The translations under genes and the position numbers were made by a program. DNA of 6,946 bases, taken from JAPOPJ01 sp964538885 (GTDB lineage Archaea > Thermoproteota > Nitrososphaeria > Nitrososphaerales > Nitrosopumilaceae). Of this stretch, positions 1 through 5,997 are shown in pieces (the stretch's first letter is position 1; each line of letters begins with the position of its first letter). The notes below the pieces were generated by a model, which was not told the DNA's origin, searched no databases, and was given only the letters and a program-made list of their open reading frames with translations. The DNA is taken from assembly GCA_964538885.1 (NCBI GenBank), contig CAZIHR010000101.1:1-6946 (forward strand), given 5' to 3'.

Positions 1-112
1 ACCAACACCCGAACCATCTACTGAACCAACACCCGAACCATCTACTGAACCAACACCCGAACCATCTACTGAACCAACACCCGAACCATCTACTGAACCA
101 ACACCCGAACCA
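1..112 (+). repeat. 24-bp in-frame tandem repeat array encoding PTPEPSTE
   Basis: Four perfect copies of a 24-bp unit (2-25, 26-49, 50-73, 74-97) are followed by 15 bases of a fifth (98-112). Position 1 fits the end of a preceding copy, so the array is open at the left edge and its full length is unknown. The unit is a multiple of three and is read in frame with the downstream Alba domain as Pro-Thr-Pro-Glu-Pro-Ser-Thr-Glu. Complete nucleotide identity, including third codon positions, suggests recent expansion by slippage or unequal recombination rather than old protein-level conservation. Confidence 0.97.
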
Positions 113-379
113 CGTAATGTGATTTTTGTGGGAATGAAAGATCTTATGACTTATGTTTCGGCCACTCTAACACAGCTTTCTACACTCGATACAGTCACCA
201 TCAAAGCCAGGGGTAAAAAGATAACTCATGCAATTGATGTGTCACAAATGATTGTCAAAAGAATGAACACTGTCGGATATTTCATTGGTGATGTAAGGAT
301 ATCTTCTGACTCGCTCACATCCAAGGATGGTAAACAGCGTAATGTATCCACCATTGAAATTGACATTACTAAAAAATAG
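2..379 (+). CDS. albA: Alba-family DNA/RNA-binding protein with repetitive Pro/Glu/Thr/Ser N-terminal extension (5' partial)
   Basis: The frame is open from the left edge to TAG at 377-379. The visible product is 125 residues: about 37 residues of PTPEPSTE repeats, then a complete Alba domain (residues 39-125). Recognisable Alba signatures are NVIFVG (39-44), IKARGKK (67-73), the A-I-D helix start (77-79), the TSKDG turn and NVSTIEI near the C-terminus. Alba dimers coat archaeal DNA and bind RNA. By alignment from memory with Sulfolobus Sso10b, Met45 replaces Lys16 (the known acetylation site), the neighbouring Lys is kept (Lys46), and Met88 replaces Phe60 of the dimer-dimer contact. The true start lies outside the window. 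A short Alba could in principle start internally, for example at GTG 119 or ATG 134, but that would remove the first strand of the fold. The family call is secure; the role of the acidic, proline-rich tail is unknown. Confidence 0.9.
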   Translation, partial: PTPEPSTEPTPEPSTEPTPEPSTEPTPEPSTEPTPEPRNVIFVGMKDLMTYVSATLTQLSTLDTVTIKARGKKITHAIDVSQMIVKRMNTVGYFIGDVRISSDSLTSKDGKQRNVSTIEIDITKK

Positions 380-596
380 ATTATATCTTACCGCCGTCAT
401 TTCTGCAGCCTTTTTTATTGCTTTGGCACTTGTACTTACAACTGACTCGTGTGGACTTGACTATGTTGATATAACAAATGCGATAAAGGTTCACGAACTA
501 TACATGAAACCAGAATCATGTGAGGAACTAGTAGAAAAAATTCTTTTGTTCAATGATAAATGCTCTCCACACGTTGAAATAGTAGACTGTGGCTGA
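327..596 (+). CDS. Small membrane-anchored or secreted protein with four cysteines, unknown function
   Basis: The 89-codon frame overlaps the end of the Alba gene in a different frame and ends at TGA 594-596. After a short basic N-terminus (Lys16-Asn-Arg18) there is one hydrophobic segment (about residues 19-37), then an acidic ectodomain with Cys42, Cys65, Cys79 and Cys88, ending VEIVDCG. Four cysteines after a membrane segment suggest two disulfides outside the cell membrane. The start is uncertain: ATG 327, ATG 342 and TTG 360 all keep the membrane segment. The later ones reduce the Alba overlap from 53 to 38 or 20 bases and look more typical, and none has a clear ribosome binding site. 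The overlap suggests co-transcription with Alba. I recognise no characterised family. Confidence 0.6.
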   Translation: MVNSVMYPPLKLTLLKNRLYLTAVISAAFFIALALVLTTDSCGLDYVDITNAIKVHELYMKPESCEELVEKILLFNDKCSPHVEIVDCG

Positions 597-659
597 ATAG
601 CATTGCTTTGAATTACATGAGGATCAATAATACAAACTCTGTTCAATAACTCTGATGTG

Positions 660-695
660 TCTGGTCAGGTCTTTTATGGCAATTTTTGACAAAAT
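660..695. repeat. 36-nt dispersed direct repeat, copy A
   Basis: This matches 4497-4532 in the same orientation at 34 of 36 positions, and the last 26 bases (670-695) are identical. It contains a small A/T hairpin, AATTTT-TGAC-AAAATT (681-696), followed by more T residues. It lies directly beyond the stop codon of the first IS66 pseudogene and about 60 bases after the small membrane-protein gene. It could be an IS end, a duplicated coding scrap or a 3'-UTR/terminator element. Confidence 0.85.
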
Positions 696-2242
696 TTTCT
701 AGACGTACTGTAGTAGCTGCTTCCTACAGTCCAAACCTTGATTCTTCCAGGTGGTGATACAGGTGAACAGGTATCCCATCCACAGTATAGTCTTCGCAGA
801 TCTGATTCCACCTCGTATCTTGCGGTGCACCACTATCTCACGTAGGAGGGTCTCTGCAGGATTATTTGTGGGAGGGATTTCCGGATCCAACACGAACCAA
901 AATGCATTGGGAAGTGCGCGCTCTAGCTTTTTCATATAGCCACCCATCATGGAGTCATCTTCATATCTAGATATGAGCAACTTTATGCGGCGCGTTGCCT
1001 TTTTGTGCAGCGCGGCCCTCTCTGATGCAGCGACGTCCCTTTTTGCGTCGTGGTATATGTCCCGTAGTCGTTTCAACGCGTTATATACGTCTGCATTGTC
1101 TGGGTTCTTGTCTGCAATGTCGCGCAGGCCCCGTATGAGATGGGCCCAGCATCTTTGCACCCTATACGAGCGGTATGCACTCCGCCCATCACATGTGATT
1201 GTTCCCTTCCAACAGTCACCCAGCACCTCTCTAATTACGTCACGACCTCTGCTTGGCCGCAAAAGATAGAGCGACCTGCCAGTCTTTGGGTCATATCTAT
1301 CATATCCAGATCTTCCTGCCTGCAAGACTGATTGATGTCTCGTCTACATGCAGTACTTTTGCCTGAGATATGGAAGCCATTATGCTCTGTGCGGGAGCCG
1401 CAAGGCTGCCACACACCATTACCAATATGGCAAAGATGGTGCCTGAGGCCATGCTCACACCAAGGGATCCCATGTATTCTGCGTTCTTCCTATTGGGCAT
1501 CCTGTACATAAAATTGGTTACAACCAAAATTACTGCATTAGTGCCAAACGCTCCCTTTTTTGGAATTCCCGGATCTGCTGACATACCAATTTTGCCACAT
1601 TTTTTACAGTCATAATGAGATATATCATATCGGACCGTCTCCGGTGGAGGCGGTGGTGGCATGTCAGTTATTGTCTTGTTCTCCACATGTGTCTCTTGTA
1701 TGCGCCTCGAGCCGCAACTGTTGCATTTTTTCATCTTGACTGGCTCTATACGATCCAGTTTGGGCTTGTTGGTGGTACCCTTGTGCCCAGACTGTCCCCC
1801 CGGCTTTTTATCATATGGCTGTCTGTTCTTGATGTTCTTCTTATGTCGCTGCTGCGTGATGATATCCTTGGATGGTGATATATTGGGCCCATCATGGAAC
1901 GCGTCACGCCGTCGAAGATTCCTGATTTGATCATTTAGTTGTCTATTTTGTTCTGCTTGCTGTTTAATCACGATCTTCAAACTCCCTATTTCGTGTTCTT
2001 TTTTCATCTTCACAACTGTAGATTGTAAGACAGTAAATTAATTTAGCATATTATCATATGGCACCTTGTAATTCTGTGCTTGTTTCACACATATTTTGTG
2101 ATGCGTCTCATAGATCTTTATTCCGTTTACAAATGTGAAGACATGTTAACCAGCCTGCCGTACTTATTGTGATGGAACGACCCATAATTTTAGGTGGGCT
2201 CCGCGCTCTTGAATGTGAAAAATTTTAGGTACGACCTGATCA
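662..2242 (-). mobile_element. Probable IS66-type insertion sequence, first copy; approximate ends
   Basis: The element is inferred from the transposase gene at 699-2013. Its ends are tentative. The bases at 662-671 and the reverse complement of 2233-2242 match at 9 of 10 positions (TGGTCAGGTC against TGATCAGGTC), and both sides carry an AATTTTT-like run further in. I see no 8-bp target duplication of the usual IS66 kind next to these points, so the real ends may lie elsewhere or one may be eroded. Confidence 0.4.
699..2013 (-). pseudogene. tnpC: IS66-family transposase, disrupted by one frameshift
   Basis: The N-terminal part (2013 to 1300, 237 residues from GTG; an ATG lies two codons later) has a coiled-coil-like helix (about 11-36), the IS66 signature KPGGQSGHKG (70-79) and a zinc-ribbon pair CNSCG (97-101) and CKKCG (136-140) interrupted by six prolines. 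The RNase H-like domain then begins, with Asp224 in HVDETS. This frame stops at TGA 1300-1302 after GRKIWI. The rest continues in another frame from about 1300 to TAG 699-701, with YDPKTG, the second Asp in CDG and the catalytic Glu in NNPAETLLREI. Compared with the second copy (VWVWIFLDP), two bases seem to be missing at about 1297-1303. All three catalytic acids survive, so the damage looks recent. Programmed frameshifting is possible but I see no slippery run there. Confidence 0.88.
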
Positions 2243-2328
2243 ACTACTAACAAACTAGAAGATAGAGAAAAACATACATGCATAATCCCAACGTGAACTA
2301 TTGGGGTTGCACAGATGTGATTCTCCAG
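2014..2328. other. Region between IS66 transposase and inositol-3-phosphate synthase; no convincing gene
   Basis: This stretch holds the upstream part of the first IS66 element and probably its right end near 2233-2242. The 10-mer AATTTTAGGT occurs twice (2186-2195 and 2221-2230). One plus-strand frame is open from 2139 to TAG 2226-2228 and contains ATG 2172 (MERPIILGGL...), but it is too short to call. The right end holds a terminator-like hairpin for the gene on the minus strand. I found no tRNA-like fold. Confidence 0.5.
2268..2307 (-). terminator. Putative transcription terminator of inositol-3-phosphate synthase
   Basis: Read on the minus strand just after the stop codon at 2329, an inverted repeat (2285-2291 with 2301-2307; TCCCAA paired with TTGGGG, one G-T pair, 9-nt loop) is followed by an AT-rich stretch and five T residues (2268-2272). 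Archaeal termination depends mainly on the T run, so the hairpin may be incidental. Confidence 0.35.
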
Positions 2329-3423
2329 CTAGTCCTCTGCAACAAACTTTTCGCAGGCAGCTTTTGCATCCACATCGTACATCTGCTCAATTGGGTGCTT
2401 CATCAGATATGCACTAGCATGCTTTATGGGACCACCAATCTTCCTATCAATGGCAATCTTGGCAAGTCTAATGGCATCAATCACTATTCCTGCAGAGTTT
2501 GCCTTGTCATCCACCTCCAATCGCACTTCCATATTATATGGGATGTTGGCCCATTGCCTACCTTCAATTCTCATAAACATGAGCTTGGTGTTTCCCAAAA
2601 ACGGGATAAAGTCTGACGGACCCACATAAATTTGATCATCATCAAGTCTTGTACCAAGTTGACTCTGGACGCTCTCAGTCTTTGATATTTTTTTAGATAT
2701 TAGTCTATCCTGTTCTTTCATATTGAGAAAGTCGGTGTTGCCACCCACGTTGATCTGATATGTTTTTTCTATATTGGTACCGCGGTCGCTACACAACTTG
2801 GCAAGTGTTCTGTGTACGATGGTAGCACCAACCTGTCCTTTGATGTCATCACCTATACAGGGAATGTTTTTTTCTCTAAATTTTTTGGCCCAAGAATCAT
2901 CAGAGGCAATAAAAGATGGAATACAATTTACAAATGCAGTACCAGTGTCAAGACACATTTGAGCCCAAAATTTTGTGGCCAAATCCGAACCTACAGGCAA
3001 GTACGATACAATAATTTCGGCGCCAGTATCAAATATGACGCGTTTTATTTCTGCTGCAATCTCTTCGGTAGTTTTTGTGCTCTGTATTGGTTTGACTCTG
3101 TTTTTAACCCACAGTCCCACACCATCAAGTGCCGGGCCCTCATACACTAGAGCATGCGTCTTGGGCATCTCATCTCGAGGGATCCAGTCAACCATATTGG
3201 GATATTCATATATTGCATCATTGATTGGCTTGCCAACCTTGTTTTCTCCTACATCAAATCCGCAGACAAAGTCAATATCATGTATTCCATATCCGGCCAA
3301 GTTTTCGTGAATAATACCTATCACTTGCTGGGAGGGATTTTTCCTATAATATTCAATTCCTTGAATCAAGCCAGAAAAGCAGTTCCCTATGCCAACTAGT
3401 CCCACCTTTATTCGAGACGACAA
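2329..3423 (-). CDS. ino1: Inositol-3-phosphate synthase (myo-inositol-1-phosphate synthase)
   Basis: The 364-residue product converts glucose 6-phosphate to 1D-myo-inositol 3-phosphate using NAD as an internal redox cofactor. In archaea this feeds inositol-headgroup lipids and, in some, inositol-phosphate solutes. The N-terminal Rossmann motif is VGLVGIGNC (residues 7-15). Family blocks follow: GDDIKGQVGATI (191-202), NVGGNTDFLNM (225-235), SDFIPFLGN (270-278), and RLEVDDKANSAG (301-312) of the catalytic/dimerisation domain. Length fits the compact archaeal and actinobacterial form. The start is TTG at 3421-3423: an in-frame TGA lies directly upstream (3424-3426) and the next start-like codon would cut into the NAD motif. 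A TATA-like box about 28 bases upstream fits a leaderless mRNA. The gene is intact and divergent from deoxyhypusine synthase. Confidence 0.95.
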   Translation of the reverse strand: MSSRIKVGLVGIGNCFSGLIQGIEYYRKNPSQQVIGIIHENLAGYGIHDIDFVCGFDVGENKVGKPINDAIYEYPNMVDWIPRDEMPKTHALVYEGPALDGVGLWVKNRVKPIQSTKTTEEIAAEIKRVIFDTGAEIIVSYLPVGSDLATKFWAQMCLDTGTAFVNCIPSFIASDDSWAKKFREKNIPCIGDDIKGQVGATIVHRTLAKLCSDRGTNIEKTYQINVGGNTDFLNMKEQDRLISKKISKTESVQSQLGTRLDDDQIYVGPSDFIPFLGNTKLMFMRIEGRQWANIPYNMEVRLEVDDKANSAGIVIDAIRLAKIAIDRKIGGPIKHASAYLMKHPIEQMYDVDAKAACEKFVAED

Positions 3424-3447
3424 TCAAATGTCGATATGAACTGACCT

Positions 3448-3462
3448 GTTTAAAACTTTCCT
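3448..3462 (-). promoter_or_regulatory. TATA box and BRE-like element for inositol-3-phosphate synthase
   Basis: On the minus strand, TTTAAA (3449-3454) is preceded by a purine-rich AGGAAAG, which resembles an archaeal BRE. The TATA centre is about 28 bases upstream of the TTG start at 3423. Transcription would therefore begin at or next to the start codon (a leaderless mRNA). No clear Shine-Dalgarno sequence is seen. Confidence 0.5.
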
Positions 3463-3501
3463 GAGAAAAATATACATGCCATATACTTTAGAAGACAGAA
3501 T

Positions 3502-3507
3502 TTTATA
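3502..3507 (+). promoter_or_regulatory. TATA-like box for deoxyhypusine synthase
   Basis: TTTATA at 3502-3507 is centred about 24-25 bases before the ATG at 3529, the usual archaeal spacing for transcription starting at the initiation codon. There is no Shine-Dalgarno sequence in the purine-rich GAAACAAAAGAA stretch between them. A second AT-rich candidate lies at 3469-3489. Confidence 0.45.
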
Positions 3508-3528
3508 GCAGAAACAAAAGAACACGGC

Positions 3529-4488
3529 ATGATAGAATCAGGAAGAAACGTCAAAGATATAGAAATAAACTCAAAGTCATCAGTAAGAGAGATTATAAGG
3601 GAATTGTCGCAATCAGGGGGCTTTGAGTCAGTAAATCTTGCAGACGGAGTAGATATTCTATCTGCAATGGTTTCAGACAAGAGCTGCCTGAGATTTGTCT
3701 CGTTTGTAGGGGCAGTCATATCTACGGGACTAAGAGGAATAGTTAGAGATATGATTAAAGAAAAATGGTTTGATGTGGCAATTACCACCTGCGGTTCACT
3801 TGACCATGACATTGCAAGGTATTTTTCAGAGTATAAGGAGGGTTCATTTACAATGGATGATGCAACATTGGCAGATCAAGATATACACAGACTCGGAAGC
3901 GTACTTGTACCGATGAACAGCTATGGGCCACTTATTGAGGAGAAGATGCAATCATTTCTTGAAGAGGAATATGAAAATGGCACAAGAGAAATGTCCACTG
4001 CTGACATTTGTAGTATGATTGGAAGGCATATGGGCCACGACTCTTTTCTCTACTGGGCACACAAAAATGAGGTAAAGGTGATCATACCAGGTATGCTAGA
4101 TGGTGCTGTTGGAAGCCAAATTTGGCTGTTTTGCCAGAAGCACAAGGACTTTAGGTTGAATCCAATCAAGGATGCCGACTTGCTCTCAGAACTGGTGTTC
4201 AAGGCAAAGAGATCTGGTGCACTAATGGTCGGCGGAGGTATCTCCAAGCATCACACCATGTGGTGGAACCAGTACAGAGGTGGTATGGATTATGCGTTAT
4301 ACATTACTACTGCACAAGAGTTTGATGGTAGTCTGAGCGGTGCACCCGTCAGAGAAGCCATCTCATGGGGAAAGGTCACCAGAGAGGCAAAGCAAACTAC
4401 ACTACATGCAGAAGCAACTATTATGCTACCATTCATTTATGCGGCAGTATCATCAAGATTGGAATACAATCTCGGGTCTTCAACTTGA
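3529..4488 (+). CDS. dys: Deoxyhypusine synthase
   Basis: The 319-residue enzyme transfers the aminobutyl group of spermidine to a lysine of translation factor aIF5A, using NAD, as the first step of hypusine formation. Family motifs are complete and in order: STGLRGIVRD (65-74), TTCGSLDHD (86-94), GGGISKHH (235-242), TAQEFDGSLSGA (261-272), and the active-site block EAISWGK (276-282). Lys282 matches the catalytic lysine that forms the enzyme-substrate imine (Lys329 in the human enzyme), with the paired Glu276 and Trp280 also present. Length is normal for archaea. ATG 3529 is chosen because no other good start lies between it and the TATA-like box, and it suits a leaderless mRNA. The 36-nt repeat begins 8 bases after the stop codon. 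Confidence 0.95.
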   Translation: MIESGRNVKDIEINSKSSVREIIRELSQSGGFESVNLADGVDILSAMVSDKSCLRFVSFVGAVISTGLRGIVRDMIKEKWFDVAITTCGSLDHDIARYFSEYKEGSFTMDDATLADQDIHRLGSVLVPMNSYGPLIEEKMQSFLEEEYENGTREMSTADICSMIGRHMGHDSFLYWAHKNEVKVIIPGMLDGAVGSQIWLFCQKHKDFRLNPIKDADLLSELVFKAKRSGALMVGGGISKHHTMWWNQYRGGMDYALYITTAQEFDGSLSGAPVREAISWGKVTREAKQTTLHAEATIMLPFIYAAVSSRLEYNLGSST

Positions 4489-4496
4489 TCAAGGTA

Positions 4497-4532
4497 TCTG
4501 GTTAGATCTTTTATGGCAATTTTTGACAAAAT
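4497..4532. repeat. 36-nt dispersed direct repeat, copy B
   Basis: This is the partner of 660-695 (34/36 identical), placed between the deoxyhypusine synthase stop and the left end of the IS5-like element. The two mismatches (4503 and 4506) are three bases apart. They are synonymous in one plus frame (LVRSFMAIFDK) and in the matching minus frame (ILSKIAIKDLTR). The minus frame forms a 35-codon open stretch (4544 to 4437) overlapping the deoxyhypusine synthase end. The hairpin arm is one base shorter than in copy A. Confidence 0.85.
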
Positions 4533-4543
4533 GCCCTGACACA

Positions 4544-4565
4544 TACTAGAAGCGATCCCCAATTA
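4544..4565 (+). repeat. Left terminal inverted repeat of the IS5-like element
   Basis: TAGAAGCGAT at 4547-4556 starts the well-conserved core. The 22 bases match the reverse complement of 5587-5608 at 19 positions. A further GCCGT match follows inward (4569-4573) after a 3-base offset. Confidence 0.8.
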
Positions 4566-4601
4566 CACGCCGTGTCTATCCTGACATGTCATTCAACTGA
4601 T

Positions 4602-5547
4602 CTAGGCTGTCTTCCACAAAATTCTGTTATTGACCAACCCGCACACAATATCATTAATTGTGTCATACATTTTGAGTGGATTCCTATATGCATCTCGCAT
4701 AATTCGCCATCTCTTGACTTTTCGTATGGCATGCTCCACATAGATTCGTATCTTTGAATGTAATTTGTATTTCTTTTGTTCTGCGGTGAGCTTTTGCCCC
4801 TTTTTCTTCTTAAACGGTGTAAGCATCCTGATACCTGAAACATCTATGGCCCCCTGATATCCCCTATCTGCATAGATTGTAACTTGATGTGTTGTAGTAT
4901 CGTTGGTCTGCACATCTAGGAATTGTGGATGTTTCATCTTGTACAGCTTGACATCATGGATACTATCTGGCATATGTCTTGTGTTATATCATGACAAGTC
5001 CGTTGATATTTGTGATATATTGGACTTTGGCGGTGTGTCGCTTTGCTTTGCCAGAATAATGTGACTTTTGCATATCTTTTCGTTTTGGTCTCTGTATCTA
5101 TTATACTGAGGCATCTGTGAGTAGACGCAATCCCGGCATAATCTTGTCAAGTTCCTCAACTGTGGAGAGTCTCTTTGCTCTGTTGTGGATCTTGGCAGGT
5201 ATTGGAATGCACTTTTTGAGCATGGGCAGCATGTGGTTGATTGAGCGTGATACTATGGCTTGCCCCTTTCCGAATACAAACGCTGCCAGCCTCTGCGAGG
5301 CATATGTCCTAAAGTAGAATAGCGTAAGCAATACGCGATCCCTGATATTGAGAGAGAATCTACGTCCTGCACCGATGGCGCGTTTCCTATTTTTTCTTGA
5401 GAGGTGTTTCTTCTCTGCTTTTGTATATATTTTCTCTATTTTTTCCACTATCATACTACTCGACAGAAATACCCAAGAGGGACTGGAACAGTGCAGGATT
5501 TTTTGATAATCTTTCGTATACAGACATAAAATATGCTTAGTTGGCAT
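4602..5547 (-). pseudogene. IS5-superfamily transposase (HTH plus DDE_Tnp_4-like), several disabling mutations
   Basis: Starting at ATG 5547, the N-terminal part has a basic region and a helix-turn-helix block (RDRVLLTLFYFRTYASQ, then FGKGQAIVSRSINHMLPML), followed by the first catalytic Asp in LLTDAS. Two consecutive in-frame stops (TAA 5101-5103, TAG 5098-5100) fall where the family has the residues before IQRPK. The same frame then continues IQRPKRKDMQKSHYSGKAKRHT, through another stop (TAA 4984-4986), to HKTY. An extra base at about 4971 shifts to the frame ending at 4602, which holds PDSIHDVKLYK, the second Asp in YADRGYQG, and the catalytic Glu in YVEHAIRKVKR, and ends CGLVNNRILWKTA. 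Total about 315 codons, near full length. Three stops and one frameshift make it clearly non-functional. Confidence 0.88.
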
Positions 5548-5586
5548 ACTATTTGGATCTTTTGGGGTCCGTTAATGAAATACGGC

Positions 5587-5608
5587 TAATTGAGAATCGC
5601 TTCTAATA
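5587..5608 (-). repeat. Right terminal inverted repeat of the IS5-like element
   Basis: This is the partner of 4544-4565 in inverted orientation (19/22). It lies about 40 bases upstream of the transposase start at 5547, as expected for the promoter-proximal end of such an element. Confidence 0.8.
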
Positions 5609-5767
5609 GACATCATATCGCTCATAGAGCGCCTCATACATGTCGGGGTGGAATCAGACAGGCTAATATCACAACTGCCAAAAGAATTTGAGCCAAAGGA
5701 CTGGCAGCCAAGAAGAGCTGGGATGGACAGGTTCATGAATGGTAAGGCCCAAAGCAGGATTGTGTGA
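5609..5767 (+). pseudogene. Probable remnant of an unidentified gene cut by the IS5-like element
   Basis: Beginning exactly after the right inverted repeat, one plus frame stays open for 52 codons to TGA 5765-5767. It reads DIISLIERLIHVGVESD, then RLISQLPKEFEPKDW, QPRRAGMDRF and MNGKAQSRIV. The charged, helix-like composition looks like real protein, whereas the opposite strand gives Pro/Ser/Trp-rich text typical of antisense. A one-base shift at the stop would extend it through TTSYELELLWVGGG to TAA at 5827-5832, so a frameshift may also be present. There is no start of its own at the left end, consistent with loss of the 5' part. I do not recognise the family. Confidence 0.35.
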
Positions 5768-5997
5768 TTTTACGACATCATACGAACTCGAGCTGCTGTG
5801 GGTCGGCGGAGGGTTAAATCAGCATGACATGTAATGCTCTGGTCTGCAACGCCAAAACAAGTCGCAATCTCAAATCATTTGGAAAACTGAAGTTTATCTC
5901 CTGTGTGTCTGCATTCAACTCAAGCAACGGCGGAAATATATCTCATCGAAAAAAATCAATTCATCTAGATGGTAAGTGTTAACCTAATTTGGACTGC
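5768..5997. other. Ambiguous stretch between gene remnant and second IS66 pseudogene
   Basis: Both strands carry short open frames. On the plus strand, ATG 5824 to TAA 5980-5982 gives 52 residues rich in Asn, Ser and Lys with three Cys. On the minus strand, 5942 to TAA 5814-5816 gives 42 codons (PPLLELNADTQEINFSF, then PNDLRLRLVLALQT) with a more protein-like composition and a stop just upstream (5943-5945). At most one is real, and the minus one may be the end of another broken gene. The downstream end of the second IS66 element should also lie here, but I could not find its terminal repeat. Confidence 0.3.

Larger units (their letters stand above)
4544..5608 (-). mobile_element. IS5-superfamily insertion sequence with both terminal inverted repeats, decayed
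   Basis: About 1,065 bp bounded by 22-nt imperfect inverted repeats and carrying a single transposase pseudogene on the minus strand. The size, the single gene and the transposase type (HTH plus DDE_Tnp_4-like) fit the IS5 superfamily. A TA dinucleotide is present at both outer edges, but no longer target duplication is visible. The element sits between the 36-nt repeat copy B and a probable gene remnant beginning at 5609. Confidence 0.8.

Noticed and set aside
1..112. CRISPR-like array
   Set aside because: The 24-bp units are directly adjacent, without spacers, and are in frame with a coding domain.
751..1331. Plus-strand open frames opposite the first IS66 transposase
   Set aside because: The minus frame has clear IS66 motifs (CDG, RCWAH, VHRKIRGGIR); the plus frames are its antisense shadows with no recognisable content.
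2139..2228. Short plus-strand frame containing MERPIILGGL
   Set aside because: It is only about 29 codons with no partner frame or recognisable family; kept as a note in the intergenic entry.
2774..3399. Plus-strand open frames opposite inositol-3-phosphate synthase
   Set aside because: The minus strand carries the full conserved enzyme; the overlapping plus frames have no family features.
3450..3812. Minus-strand 120-codon frame overlapping the deoxyhypusine synthase start
   Set aside because: It is antisense to the conserved N-terminal part of deoxyhypusine synthase and covers both promoters; it has no recognisable motif.
2329..4488. Inositol synthase and deoxyhypusine synthase as cargo of a composite transposon
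   Set aside because: The flanking elements belong to different families, all are decayed, and both genes look like core chromosomal genes. The 36-nt direct repeats alone do not show that the block moves.
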